The notes under the pieces are model-generated. The model had not been told where the DNA came from and searched no databases. It saw only the letters and a list, made by a program, of their open reading frames with translations. A stretch of 64,000 nucleotides of DNA from Alloascoidea africana (lineage: Eukaryota; Ascomycota; Alloascoideomycetes; Alloascoideales; Alloascoideaceae). The translations under genes were made by a program, and so were the position numbers. The DNA lies in NCBI GenBank assembly GCA_030581615.1, contig JAKTTT010000008.1:1-64000 (forward strand). Direction: 5' to 3'. Positions 23,073 to 35,726 of the stretch are shown here, in pieces (within the stretch, counting starts at the first letter, position 1; every line of letters starts with the position of its first letter).

Positions 23073-25176
23073 GAAAAAGCAAAAACTTTTCTTTGCAAAT
23101 AGTTATTGTGTATACTATGTTCTACATAAAATAATTATCAAATGATGCAAAAAAATTGTAAGATAGATTCTTGAAGTTTAGTATGAACTGTAGAGCTAGA
23201 GATGACAATGTCAAAGCTACTACTACAACCCCAATAACCTATAAAATGATATATTCCTAGAAACGATATAAATATAGACTTCAGAGTGCGACTCTTTCCG
23301 CATTATGGAAAGGGGCTAACTAGAAAACAAAGACATTGTTAGTAAACACAAACAGCCAATAAGACGTGATTCTTCATCACCAATGAACCAAGATCCAAAA
23401 CATTCAGACAACAGATCAGTCATGACACAAATCATCGCCTATTTGTCCTTCAGTTCCATCTCCATTACTCTCTACCTTTTGACACCCCCCAGTGCAAAAG
23501 TTAGGAGTAGGGGGGAAGAGAGAAATTAGCGAGGCCAAAAACGAATGATTGCGATATTCATATGCAACCATTGAAAAGTCATCATAATTGAGTGGACTAG
23601 ATCAGTTGGTTTCCTTGAATTTAGGAATATAAATCTTTGTGACTTACCTGAAGGTGAGTGTAGAATGAAAAACTGGAGGTGAAATTTGGAGAGTGCTTCT
23701 ATTTAAATGTGAGTGTAATTTAGAGAACGAGTTGATTGCATCAAGGAGGAAGACTAGTTTAGAATGTGAAATATTCAAGGGCCCATAAACAAAAATAGTA
23801 CAAACAGGAAAAATGCAAGAAACCCTATTATACGTATGATATTCATAGTCAATAGCCTTGAGAAATGAGTAATATCCTCGACCTGTGAAATTGAAACAAA
23901 CTAGAAATCTTCTGTGTTGAATATGCTGGTGCACTTATATGTTGTTATGTTTGTAAGGGTTCGGGGAGCTATACGTTCACAGTCCGGAACCTAACAATGT
24001 TCAGGGAAATGCAAATGAAAAAAGCGGAGGCTTATCGTCCTTTTTCTCACTATTCGACAAACACTGATAACATTCACCTATAACTTATACTAAAGAGATT
24101 GACTAGTCTAATCAAGTAAGTAGATGCTTGTGGCTGATTAATTGGAATAGTTATTGCTCCGAAAAAGCGAGTTCTTTTGATACTTGTACAGATCAAACTT
24201 TATTGTTAGGAGCACAATATCAATAGTGCAGTTGACGACGTTGAAAAACATACCCTACATACATTTAGGCCATAGCTTGAGAACTTCGATATTAACACGC
24301 CGCTGAGATGCCCTTCGTTCACTGCATTGTAAAAAGGTTTTGCAGATTCAACTTGACAAGCATAGACAGGATGTGCCAAGTCATAGAAACCCAAGGTGAA
24401 GAAATCTCAAAGAAAATCATGCGTGTTAAAAGTTTTCCAATGCATCTAAAATAACGAGGTTGCAGTGGGTTCTGTAAGCCGTTAAACTGCTACACACGCT
24501 TCACTTACTCAAAAATTCTACTTAGTCTTTGTATTTTAGCAGGCTTTATTTAAGTACTACCTGTTAAGTTCGCTTGTGCTATATCTCCAAACCGATGAGA
24601 GCTTGATCAAAAATAATTCTTTGCAGTTGGTTTGAAACAAAACTTGCAAGTCATGCTGAATGTACCCGATAAGCTGGAACAATCCAATTACTCCATATGA
24701 AGATCCTATGATTGTACGAACAAAGGCATCATTGATCTGGCTCTCCTTACCGTTGGGGGTAACCACTCTTGGGGCTGGAAACCTTAATATTGACGTCACG
24801 CCCCGAATATAGATCATTGTGAGCGAAGAAATGGTTACAAAAGAGTGGGATCAATTTAAAGATCCCAAGCAAGGCGAAAGAAGATGTAATACGCTTTGAA
24901 GAGTCACTTTTTGGAAGATCACACATTCTTTATCTATATTTAGAAGGAGTTGATATGCAGGCTTACATATACGCAAGCTATAAATAGGAAAGCGCATAGA
25001 CGATGATGACACAATACGAATGACGAAAAGGTTTGATAAAAAAGATGCAATTGATCCGAAGGGAATGATGTATAGGAAGGTTTTATATAACCAAAAAAAG
25101 CAAATACAAAGTCATGAGCGTGAGATAAATGATCCTTAATGCAAAAACAAAAGATGAAAAGCCAGAGATCAGCAGT
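23073..25176. other. gene-poor interval
   Basis: No supported gene over 2.1 kb. ORFs are at most 96 codons and lack recognisable content. A CRE-type palindrome TGACGTCA occurs at 24791-24798, and a short GGTTC/GAACC inverted repeat near 23957-23990. Confidence 0.5.
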
Positions 25177-25938
25177 CTAAAAAGACTTTAATCGAGTTTC
25201 TCTATTCAAGGTCCAGCCTTCCTGTTTCGAGGGTTCAAATGAAAAGGGCTGTCCCAAACCTCCGGTACCAGGACTTAACCGATGTTTTCGTTCCTTTGAG
25301 AAAGGCAAATCTCGGAGCATTGGCTTCTTTCCCAAGGTCATTGAGGAGATGTTCGCATAGCTTTCCATTTCATCGTAGTCGTAACAGTCAAATCTGCTCT
25401 GGCTTTGGACCATGCCCGGTGTGGATATATCAAGGTTGGAGGATGGGGTTTCAAAAGTAGGCGACGTTGGCGAGAACGATAAATCTGGGGCGAACGATGA
25501 ACTGATTGAAGAGACTGACGCGCTTTGTTTGTGGGATGGCTTGTTTCTGTTAACACCAATCACCAAGGGGTGTTCCTGTGATTCGTAAAGAGGCAACACT
25601 GCGCGTTTTTCTGACTCCTTTTTAAACAGAACTGGTATTCGATGGAAAAGCTTGAACTTTTGTAGAAATGCAACTCCAGTAGAGATGCTCGAGCCTTTAA
25701 TACGGAGGAATAGAGAGCAATAGTAAATCGCTAGCATCAAACTGAAAACCCCGATGATTGATTTTACATGGTGCACCAGAAACAACTGGAAGGGGGACAT
25801 GGTGAGATCTTCTTCAAATGGGTACTCAAAAATTGCTTTCCCGCCTGCGCTTTTCGTGAGGACGTAATTTAGAACACCCGTGTCTTTGTAGGCGTGTTCT
25901 CTCAAGAGCAGGATATCGTTTGGCGGTGGAACGACCAT
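25177..25938 (-). CDS. single-pass membrane protein, uncharacterised
   Basis: Intronless, 253 residues, ATG start with an A-rich context. One strong transmembrane segment at about residues 58-80 (HVKSIIGVFSLMLAIYYCSL) preceded by a short N-terminal region of about 50 residues and followed by a basic stretch, then a Ser/Pro-rich disordered tail (SVSSISSSFAPDLSFSPTSP) with several possible phosphorylation sites. No signal peptide precedes the segment. I do not recognise the family. The unbroken frame and composition unlike its flanks make it a real gene. Confidence 0.7.
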   Translation of the reverse strand: MVVPPPNDILLLREHAYKDTGVLNYVLTKSAGGKAIFEYPFEEDLTMSPFQLFLVHHVKSIIGVFSLMLAIYYCSLFLRIKGSSISTGVAFLQKFKLFHRIPVLFKKESEKRAVLPLYESQEHPLVIGVNRNKPSHKQSASVSSISSSFAPDLSFSPTSPTFETPSSNLDISTPGMVQSQSRFDCYDYDEMESYANISSMTLGKKPMLRDLPFSKERKHRLSPGTGGLGQPFSFEPSKQEGWTLNRETRLKSF

Positions 25939-27443
25939 TTCTTTATTCTATTTTGATAAGGCAAGTGCTGAGGATTGTGTAATTGTGTTGTGTTGGGAGG
26001 ATATCGAGATGGTTTTATATGTGGTGGTAGGGTGGAGGGTTGCTTGGACTGTGTATGCGGCTGCAGGCGCTGATGCAAGTAGGCATCACACGGAGTAAAA
26101 AAAAAAAGAAGTTAAAGCAATAATGCAATAAAAGGTAGAGAAACAAAAGAATGGTTACATACAGGTGCCGTTTCAATGGATAGTGACAGATGAAGGGCGA
26201 TTAAAATTATCACGGAAGAAGGAGTCCCCATTTTTTGTTCTTTATTTTGGACAGTCCTCTTTTGATCCAAATGAAGGGAATTCCAACGACCGTGAACCCT
26301 GCTTTCGAAACTATAGATAGAGATGGCACGAATTAAGCGTGATTCTGCACTGACACTTTGAAATTCTATATGGCAGAACATACCGTCAATGGTCATTCGC
26401 CTGCTAACTGCCTTCACAGCCCTATCTTGAAAAATGCTGTCATCGGTTTTCAGAATGGAGTTGTGCGGACTGCTTACGCCCTATCTACATGTTTCTAATT
26501 TCAATCCGATTGTCTTGAGAAGTGTAAATTTTCATCTCAGTGGAACTTTTAAAGCATTTACTTTTCAGCGCCCTATAGACCTCAGGAACTAGTTGCTTTC
26601 CTTGTAGTTACGGGTCCTGTGAAATGTACACTGTTGGAATTCGTTGAGTATTTAAAAATAACTATGTAGGTTGCATTTTGACCTTATTCACGATAACTCT
26701 ATTTCGCGCTTCCCGTTAACTATACCCAGGCATCCTAAAATTATTAAAGTAAAAATAAACCTACAATTTTTCCCCGAGGGTTTGGAAAAACAATGAAATG
26801 AGAGAGCGTAATTTTGACGACCACAAAAGTGGTATTTGCTTTTCTAAGATTTGTTGAAAAAAAGCTGATTTGCCCAGGGCAATGAGCTGACTTTTGTACT
26901 CCAATTCTCAACATTTAGTGTCGACATTTCTACTCTTTGAGCGCGCAGATCTGCATAGGAAAAGAGATCCATTTGCTCAAACAGCAATATAGTGTGAAAC
27001 ATGCAAAACTGTGATACCTTGTATCCAATTCACCATCCATACAATTCCACAATGGAGGTTTCGCACTGAGAAATAAACTACAAGCAAAAGTTAACAGCTA
27101 CACTATAAAATGTTTGAGCACCTGACACAATTAGTTTCACTTGAAGCACTGAATTGGTTTGGCTTTCTCCTTTTGTATTCAATTCTTGCAACTGTATTGT
27201 CTATACACACTTTCTTGATCTTGTACAAGAAGCCGCAATAAAAGAGGCAAAAAACCCACTTGGCACCACTATGCATACATGAATGGCGTTTATGCATTCT
27301 AGCCCGAGTTTTCAATTCATCCTCGGTTTGGTTTTGATCAATCTATTTGTGGCTAATTGCTTTGCTTTCCGGGTTTCGTGCTGAGCCATATTTATATTTC
27401 TTGTGTTTCTGATTGTCTCTTGGCTTTGTCAATGGCATCGCTG
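25939..27443. other. intergenic, nothing supported
   Basis: Upstream of the membrane protein gene and downstream of RPP40. ORFs of up to 101 codons look random. There are A/T runs near 26090-26115 but no recognised element. Confidence 0.5.
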
Positions 27444-28662
27444 TCAACTACTGTTGGGTTTGCTCTTAACCTCCCACACAAGAACCTTGCCTTGTGCTCT
27501 TGCAATAGAATAATTGTTATCTCCAAAGGCGTGCTCCTCGCCAAAGGTAAAAGGTACATTTTCAACGCCTTGGACAGCGATGCAAAACAATGTTATCTCG
27601 CTCTCTAACCGTTGCAGCATGTCCAACACAGAATCTATCAAACCGGAGGGGAACAGTCCATTGCTCCACCGGATCCGGTGCATCGAGACCTGCGACTGTA
27701 TACTTTCATCTCCATCATTTTCTCTTGGAACCTCGTACTGGGAAATGTAGGGATCCAAAGGCCGACCAGCCGGTGAGCTGAGTAGCTCGGACCCTAACAA
27801 AGCCATCCCAATCCATTCTGAAAACTCTTTAAACCATTCTTCAAAATCTTCATGCTTTGTATTTGGAAAGACGTTTTCATTCTCTTTTCCAAGATAAGTT
27901 GGACTTGAAACGGGGCCCAAATCAGTGACAAGGGGATCTAGAGCTTTATACTTTACTAGATGAGTCTTCAACGTGGCTAATTCATCATCATCGATTTTGA
28001 TGCTTTTCCCGTTTTGCTTATCAAAGATCGAAACAACGGACAGCACATCCCAATTAAGTACATTGCTCAGCGACCATATCAGTCTGTCAAATGCATAGCT
28101 CCCTGGGATCATATCCTTGGATCTCAAGTCGTATTTAACAATAAATTTGACCCCGCTCATCCCAATGCTTCCTTTTTTAATCTTTGTGTTCCTGACAAGT
28201 TTTGATTTTTTGCCCTGTAAGCCTGCTCTATAATATGTCGCCTCGGTAAGCGAAAGCACAAGCTGCCCGTTATGTATAGCGAAAACGTCTTCAGAGTCGA
28301 TTTTGCCCACAGTCAAGATGTCACTGTTACCTTCTCTAGGCATTAGAATTTTTGGTTTGTACAGGCGAACAGAGACACATACAATCAACAATGTACCGCT
28401 TTAAAAAAGACACGGTCAAGAAATTCACAAATGGACACCGGAAAACATAGTTGTGAATCTTTGGATACTCCAGAATCTGATTCTTTAACAGTTGGTAGCT
28501 TCGGCTAGGGATTAGGATGTCTACCTGGACATACAATTAGCACTCTGGCAGACAGTATCAACAGAAGCAAATACACACCTGACTCGCAAATCTATGGGTA
28601 TCGATTAATTTGACAGGAGTTATCTTTTCGGAAACAGATACTGTGATGGATGAAGAACCCAT
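27444..28662 (-). CDS. RPP40: RNase P/MRP protein subunit Rpp40
   Basis: Exons 28662-28579, 28524-28397 and 28335-27444 (367 residues). The C-terminal half carries the Ribonuc_P_40 features: SEWIGMALLGSELL, PLDPYISQYEVP, RIRWSNGLFPSGLIDSVLD and CIAVQGVENVPFTFGEEHAF, in family order. Rpp40 is a protein subunit of RNase P and MRP in animals and many fungi; S. cerevisiae has no recognised counterpart. Intron 1 (GTGTGT, branch GTGCTAAT, TCCAG) is clear. Intron 2 uses the unusual donor GTACAT with branch TTCTAAT and acceptor CCTAG; a nearby GTATGT does not keep the frame. The N-terminal 70 residues contain VDILIPSRSYQLLKN. Assignment rests on the C-terminal motifs. Confidence 0.8.
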
Positions 28663-29450
28663 TTGGACCTAGTCGTGAAATTGCAAGATGGGCAACTTTT
28701 CAAACATTGGAGAACACAATACTAAAGACAGGGTAACTTATGGAAGCTCAAAGATAGGTCATGAGCTCTAGGAGAAGCCCAACCGCGGATAACCGGACTA
28801 GCAGCTCTAATCGGAAATAAAAACTGCTACGAAAGGTGGTGGCTCTATCGCTTTAGCCTAAGAATTGATCTGGGTATGTATGCGGCAGCGGGAGGCTGCT
28901 TGCAGTGACCAACGAGGAAGCACTAGTTGGTACCAAAGCTGACTCGAAAAAGGAAAAAAAGAAGATCTTGCTTTTATCCGTGTATTTCATTTCAGAATCA
29001 GCTTTGTAGCTCTCGGCGATTGTAATTTCTCCAAAGGATGGAAGGCACCTGCTCCGGGTGTCAAATCGTGGTGCCTAGTCCTAAGCAGGTCTGCTCTGTC
29101 TTGGGCTGTGCCCATACACTGGCAGCACCCGGCAAACTACCAAAACCATCCGCGGATGTAGGCTCGAAAGGAGAAAATAGAACGAAGACAGGCTAGCGGC
29201 CCTGCGTGGATTTGCGGTTCTCGTCTGGTCCTGGAGGTGTGAAAAACTCACACAGGCTCTTTCTCTTTCCAGCAGGTCACGGGGGCTGACGAATCTTCCT
29301 TAGAGCGCGGCGAGAGGTTTTGGTCTGCCATTCGTAGGCTCGCCAGTGACTAAAGAGATCTGCTCATCTCCCCCTTTATTTAAGCTCTCTCTTGTCTTCT
29401 AGCTGCTGTTTCAAGAACTGCTCAAGAGTGGCTTTCATACCATCCAAGAA
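28663..29450. other. divergent promoter region, RPP40 / MET2
   Basis: About 790 bp shared by RPP40 (minus) and MET2 (plus). The segment 29040-29340 is noticeably richer in G and C than its flanks and holds small inverted repeats such as GGCACC/GGTGCC at about 29043-29074. No CACGTG sulfur-type site was seen. Confidence 0.5.
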
Positions 29451-30951
29451 ATGGTGCTTTCAAAATATGGTAAGTGGATCTGAATATTTTCTTCCGCATC
29501 GGACCCGATGGACATGAGTCACTAAGCTCGGTTCACCAACTAACTGATTGTGTGCTAAAGTGCATATAACACCAAGTGACGAGAAGGAAAATCCCTTTTG
29601 CCAACTGGTGAAAACCCAAGAAATCGTCCTGATTCCCTCGTTCACCTTGGAGTCTGGCGTAACGCTGACAAATTTCCAGGTTGCTTACAAAACGTGGGGA
29701 ACGCTAAACGAAAAAGGCACAAATGTGATGGTTATATGCCATGCCCTCACGGGCTCTGCCGATGTTAACGACTGGTGGGGACCATTAATCGGACCGGGAA
29801 GAGCTTTCGATCCCACGAGGTTCTTTATAGTGTGTCTAAACTCTTTGGGGAGCCCTTACGGCTCGGCATCTCCAGTGACCTACAATTCAGAAACACAGAG
29901 ATACTACGGCCCAGAATTTCCCCTCGTGAGCGTTAGAGACGATGTGAACATCCACCGGCTGGTGCTTGACGATCTTGGCGTGAAGCAGATTGCAACTGTC
30001 ATCGGTGGCTCCATGGGAGGAATGCTGGTTCTTGAGTACGCATTTTTCGGAAAAGACTACGTGAGAAGCATTGTTCCGCTGGCCACCTCGGCTAGACACA
30101 GCGCATGGTGCATTTCTTGGGGAGAAGCTCAAAGACAGTCGATATATTCAGATCCAAACTATTCCGATGGCTACTATTCGTTGGACGACCCGCCAATGTA
30201 TGGTCTTGGTGCTGCGAGAATGTGCGCTCTGCTGACTTATAGGTCTCGGAACAGCTTCGAGACGCGGTTTGGAAGAGAACTGCCTGATCCGACCAGATTC
30301 AAGACTATAAATGGCACACAGTTCCGTATTCCGGTAACCCCAGAGGAAGAGCACTGGCTGATAAACAACCACGGCATCAAAAATGGAAAAAAATTGTCAC
30401 CAAAGCAGACTAACGGCGAGAGCGATGGATTTATACAACGGTCAACTTCATCCGATTCAGTCAGCAGCGTTCTGTCAACCGCCAGCTCTCAAAAAGTTCA
30501 AACTTACTTTACGGCCCAAAGTTATCTGCGATACCAGGCCGATAAGTTTGTGAAACGGTTTGATCCAAACTGCTATATCGCGATAACAAGAAAGCTGGAC
30601 TCGCACGATATTTCACGAGACCGTTTTGATTCGGTTGAAGAAGCACTAGAGTCGATTCAACAACCAGCGCTCGTTATCGGAATAGCGTCCGATGGCCTTT
30701 TCACATATAGTGAACAGGAACTGATCGCAAAACACATCCCAAATGCAAAGCTAGAAGAAATCCTCTCGCCTGAAGGGCACGATGCGTTCCTGTTGGAGTT
30801 TTCTGCTGTCAACAAACTGATTGTAGCATTTTTGAAGGAGAACTTCCCCGAAATTATGAATGCTGAGGGTCTACCTTGGGAAGAAAGCCAAGTGGGACAA
30901 ATTGGTGAGAGCTTATTTGGCGAGGCAGAAGGTGGCGTTACCAATTGGTAG
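29451..30951 (+). CDS. MET2: homoserine O-acetyltransferase
   Basis: Exons 29451-29469 and 29561-30951 (469 residues). An alpha/beta-hydrolase enzyme that acetylates homoserine in methionine synthesis. The nucleophile elbow GGSMGG holds the catalytic Ser; the later Asp lies in IGIASDGLF and the His in SPEGHDAFL. The substrate region HALTGSADV and NSLGSPYGSASP is typical. Between residues about 290 and 325 is a Ser/Thr-rich insertion (STSSDSVSSVLSTASSQ), as in other yeast Met2. The 91-bp intron (GTAAGT ... ACTAAC ... TAAAG) was placed because the core frame has no nearby ATG, and joining gives MVLSKYVHITPSD. Exon 1 codes only six full residues. Confidence 0.93.
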
Positions 30952-31383
30952 TAATATGATCTTTGTTTTTATTCCCTCTCCCATTACAACCGTATAATTA
31001 TTTTTTATGTTTTGATCTAGCTGAGCCAGAAGAGCAAAAGTTGGTTGAAAAGTTGGAGTTCAACTCTCCATCGGTTTCTGAATGATATATCCTCCGGAGG
31101 ACGCACCTGTGACGATTGTTTTTTATTATTATTTCCCTCTTGATTTTACATAGTTATACTCATTTCAAACGTCTCCTAATCAGCCCTGATTTTCAATTCA
31201 TGCCAATGAGTAAAACAGAGTAGTTTGTCTCGCGCAAATTTTCAAATCTGCGCGCATATTTGACATGTGCGCGCATAAAGACGTCCTCTCACACTTTTAC
31301 CTCCCCCTTCCCCTTACTGTCTCCGAGATATCCTGACGAAATACTCTTTTCCTATCCCACGCACACGGGCTTGCAAAAGAGAT
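30952..31383. other. intergenic, MET2 3' region and ATG26 promoter
   Basis: The first part is the T-rich MET2 3' flank. The second is the ATG26 promoter, with a pyrimidine-rich stretch near 31285-31330 and two copies of TGCGCGCATA (listed separately). Confidence 0.6.
31249..31277. repeat. paired TGCGCGCA palindromes upstream of ATG26
   Basis: TGCGCGCATA occurs at 31249-31258 and again at 31268-31277, 19 bp apart start to start. The core TGCGCGCA is its own reverse complement. The pair lies 107-135 bp upstream of the ATG26 start, in otherwise AT-rich DNA, so a regulatory site is likely; the factor is unknown. Confidence 0.55.
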
Positions 31384-34300
31384 ATGGAGCGAAACTCGAC
31401 AAAGTCAAAGTCCTCCAAAAGGGTCACTATGGACCCAATGAGCTTCACGGTTCCCGCCCTCCATAGAAGTCCCGAGCAAAAGCGCACCGCCAACAACTCT
31501 CACAGTTCTGATAACGAATCCCAGACTCGCCACAAAACCGATGATGAAGAGGACGTCTGTGTCTCGTTGATGGCCAAATCTGTAATCAACCTATTGACCA
31601 GTGCTTCTGTTGTCAAGAGCTTGAGCATTCCCGAAGAAGACGAACCCGAAGACGAGTCCTCTAGCCATTTTGGTGGTGTCGATGATGTTGATTCTGCCCG
31701 TGATAAGGTGGACAATCTAACCCAAGCCAGTGGCAATGACCACACGCACAATCTCAGCCAGCATCTTCTCAAAGATAGGCATGACGCTTTTGATAGTAGT
31801 GGCAATTTGATCATCAGCAACACATCTTCATCGATAACCGAGAGACCCGATGACGATAATACCGCTTCAAAAGCCTTGGACAAGCCCATCCATGACGAGC
31901 AACCAACTGCTTTTATGCCTTCCACAACCTTTGAAAAAAGTGTCCTGATCCATTTCCAGAAGAGCTGCCCCGAGTCGGTGTCCATCACTAAAGCAAAACT
32001 TCTCTGCGAAAAACTAAAACAGCTATTCAACGTTGATCCTCAAGATGAGTTCGTTGCTGGTAAGTCGTACTGAGCATCTTTTTGATAGAGCGATTCTAAC
32101 CACTTTCTCTCTCCCTCGTCTTAGACTTTACCACATGGCTGCTACGAGATGTACTGCTTCAGGGCCATTTATACATTACTAATTCTTTTTTGTATTTTTT
32201 TGCTTTTCTGCCGGACCAACAAGGCTCAACCATTTTGGCCACAAACCTCAACTGGAAGACCAAGCAACGACGAAGCGGTTATACCCGGAATTGGGCTGTA
32301 CTGAGAGACAATACCCTGTCGTTTTATTCTAGTTCAAAAGACCTATACTTTCCGACAACTAGAATCGATTTGAGATATTCAATACGCGCAGAGTTTATTA
32401 CCGAGTCCCAGGATATGAAGATTGCTCTTTCAAATGCTGTTTCCTCGTTTCCACTCTCCTTGCCGATCCCTTCCATCTCCATACCATTCCCCTCATTTCA
32501 CAGTCGTAAAACCAACCTAGATGCCAAGGAGAGTGGTGATGGTTCCCAACAGCACAATGACCAGAGCTTAAAAGGTGGTGTCTGTTTTAGGCTCATCACT
32601 GAAGAAAAGACTTTTTACTTTGAAGCGGACTCCCCACAAAGCGCCCAAATATGGGTGAATTCCTTACAGAAGCAAATCTTCAAATCAAAGAATCAGGGCG
32701 ATTTTGTTAAAATTAGCATTCCGTTGGAGAATATCATCGACCTGGAAGAGGCTCCTGTTTTTGATGTGGGCAAAACGTTAAAGGTCAAGGTTATTGAGGA
32801 TGTGGAAAGCTATGCAATAGACGACTACTTTTTTACTTTTTTTCAGCCCTATCACGAGGCTTTGGAAACCATTAAAGCTTGTTTTGCTCGGAAAACCAGC
32901 ATAATCGATGGAAACAGAAAGCTGATGGATACTACCCGATCTTTAAGCAGGGGCGAAGTACCTAGATCGCGGTCATCTAGTGTAGATTCTCGGGAAGGAT
33001 CAAGAGGCCGATCTTCCTCGGTCTTGCTGCCAAAATCGTGTTCCCCGTCTGTATCCAGGTCCAGGTCCAGGTCCAGGTCTAAATCGGTTACTGATCGAAT
33101 ACTGGAACGTAGAAAGACGATTGGAAAGGTATTGGGAGGATATTCAAAACACCGTTCCAATAGCGAAACCCAAAAGAATGCCCATGACCGACATCTATCG
33201 TTGGAGACTAACGATTTGGCATCTCCGCCAATTGCCTCACCTACGCCTGTCATGTCCCCGTTCTCCCAAATTTCGGACAGTTCATCTTCATTGATCCCTA
33301 GCATTGAAATTTCCGAAACTCAAGAAGCTTCACACAGAAGTTCTCCGCTGCCGTCAGTTCTTGGCTGGAAGGAGTTGATGCGACAAAGAAGATTGCTATC
33401 AAAGGCTGTTGGTTCTTCACTAAGCAAGGTTTCTGAAATGTGGATTGCTGGTCATAAGCATTTTGAAGATGCAAATTTGCCAGTTGACGACGATAGGCAT
33501 ATAGTGTCATCTCCAGGAAGCATTCAGTTCAGTAACGAGCGCTTTAGAAACCACTTTGCGCTCTTGGAGTCAGAATCTTTATTGGCTTGTTATTATTCTT
33601 ATTTGCAAAGGACTGTACCCATATACGGCAAAGTTTACTTGAGCAACAGTTTTCTATGTTACCGCAGCTTGATACCAAAGACCAACATCAAGATGATTCT
33701 TCCTTATACAGATATTGAAAACGTTTACAAGGAAAAAGGATTCAGGTTTGGGTATTCCGGCTTGGTTGTCGTGATCAAAGGGCATGAGGAAATATTCTTT
33801 GAGTTTAGCGGATCTTCAGCAAGGGACGATTGTGAAATGGTCATTCTGAAGCAATTGGATCTCGTCGAGTCCAGTGGCGGAAAGGACCGCCACATGTTGA
33901 GAAGCTTTTCTGGTTCAGCTAGAGCTCTTAGTCCAACACGCTCTTTGATTGAAAATGCGAGACTATTCAACAACTATGAGGAAGCTTTGAGAGTTGAAAA
34001 GGGTACATTGCCGCTGATTATTGGAGAGTCTGAGAAGGATAAAGCTTACGGCCATAGAGAGGTGCCGAAATCCAAGTATAGCTTTACAATGCTAACAATT
34101 GGGTCAAGGGGTGATGTTCAGCCCTATATTGCTCTGGGTAAACAGTTGCAGAAAGAAGGACACGCGGTCAAAATTGCAACACACTTGGAGTTTAAGGAGT
34201 GGGTTGAGGAGAACGGCATTTTGTTCGGTGAAGTTGCTGGAAACCCAACCGAGTTGATGCAGCTGATGATTGAGCACGGATCGCTATCTGTTAGCTTTCT

Positions 34301-35546
34301 AAAAGATGCCTCTTCTAGATTCCGGACTTGGATTGATTCCTTGTTGAGCAGCTCATGGGAGGCTTGTCAAGGCACAGATATTTTAATTGAGAGTCCTAGT
34401 GCTATGGGCGGAATACACATAGCGGAGGCGCTGAACATTCCCTACTTTAGAGCCTTTACAATGCCTTGGACACGGACAAGAGCATACCCGCATGCTTTTA
34501 TTGTGCCAGACCAAAAGATGGGTGGGAGTTACAACTATTTGACCCATGTAATGTTTGAGAATGTTTTTTGGAAGGGCATAAGTCATCAAGTTAATAAATG
34601 GCGAGTAGACACTCTGGGAATTGGGAAGACAAATTTGGATCGCCTGCAGCAAAACAAGGTGCCGTTTCTCTATATGGTTAGTCCAACTATTTTCCCGCCA
34701 CCTGTTGATTTTAGCGACTGGATCAAAGTTACTGGTTATTGGTTTTTGAATCAAAAAGATGATTACACTCCACCACAGGATCTTGTTGAATTTATGGATA
34801 GCGCTAAGAAAGAGGGAAAGAAGATTATCTATATTGGGTTTGGCTCGATCGTCATTTCAAATCCATTGGAGTTGACAAAAACAATTCTCAACGTTGTTAC
34901 TACATGCAACGTCAAATGCATATTATCAAAAGGTTGGTCAAACCGTCTGTCAACGGACAAAGACGCAATTGACACCGATAGCGATGAACTTATTTCAAAG
35001 TGTTCTAACGTTTATTCTATTAAATCAATTCCACATGACTGGCTTTTCCCACAAATTGATGGTGCAGTTCACCACGGCGGGTCAGGCACGACAGGTGCGA
35101 CTCTAAGATATGGCTTGCCAACAGTTATCAAGCCTTTCTTTGGAGATCAATTTTTCTATGCAAACAGGGTTGAAGATCTTGGCGTAGGAGTCAACTTGAA
35201 AAAGCTAACTTTTTCATCTCTGCAAAAGGCTATCAAGCAAATAACCACAAACCAAAGAGTCATAAATAAAGCTAAATCTGTTAGCGAAAGCATCAGCAAG
35301 GAGGATGGTGTTGGCGTAGCGATACTGGCAATCTATAGGGATTTGGACTATGCCAGGTCGCTGATCCAGGAGAAGGCAAAGCAGAGTAGGCTTGGCCCTT
35401 CAGAAAAGACATTACCTTCAGTAGATCGTCCAAGTGATAGTGGGTCGCCAACAGATAGCAACGGAAGTAATGAGAAAGAAAGGGAGTATTCCGGAAGCAC
35501 AGATAGTGATGCCGAAGATCTTACAGGATCTTGGATGATTGTTTGA
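31384..35546 (+). CDS. ATG26: sterol 3-beta-glucosyltransferase
   Basis: Exons 31384-32059 and 32125-35546 (1365 residues), intron 65 bp (GTAAGT, branch TTCTAACC, TTAG). Order: disordered N-terminus (1-220), a first GRAM (about 222-290, DVLLQGHLYITNSFLYFF), PH (VLRDNTLSFYSS), Arg/Ser repeat linker with a 6-bp tandem repeat coding RSRSRS, a second GRAM (NERFRNHFALLESESLLA to FEF), then a GT-B glycosyltransferase domain starting TIGSRGDVQPYIALG with the donor-binding signature VHHGGSGTTGATLRYG and PFFGDQFFYANRV. It moves glucose from UDP-glucose to ergosterol at membranes; in some yeasts the protein is needed for pexophagy. Full-length and intact. Confidence 0.96.
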
Positions 35547-35726
35547 ATTGTCAAGTTTTTTTTGTTTGCTGTGTAATGGCTTCCATCATCTCAGTTTTTT
35601 TGCTTATATTTTGGAAATTCTTAACGATTCATGGCTTGATTTTTTTTATTTATTTATATGATATTTATGGGAAATAGAATAAGATTTGAAGTTTCAGATA
35701 GCCATTATGGAGGAGGGATGCGTACA

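Noticed and set aside
23940-23998. TG...-starting stretch with a GGTTC/GAACC inverted repeat that resembled the edge of a solo LTR
   Set aside because: No matching second end, no target-site duplication and no second copy in the window; too weak to call.
24791-24798. CRE palindrome TGACGTCA
   Set aside because: It is in a gene-poor stretch with no supported gene nearby to regulate, so it is noted but not listed as a regulatory feature.
26112-26417. 101-codon ORF on the minus strand
   Set aside because: Random-looking composition, no motif, no intron partner; taken as chance.
29040-29340. GC-rich stretch upstream of MET2 as a possible structured RNA (RNase P RNA, SRP RNA)
   Set aside because: None of the conserved RNase P or SRP RNA core elements can be found on either strand.
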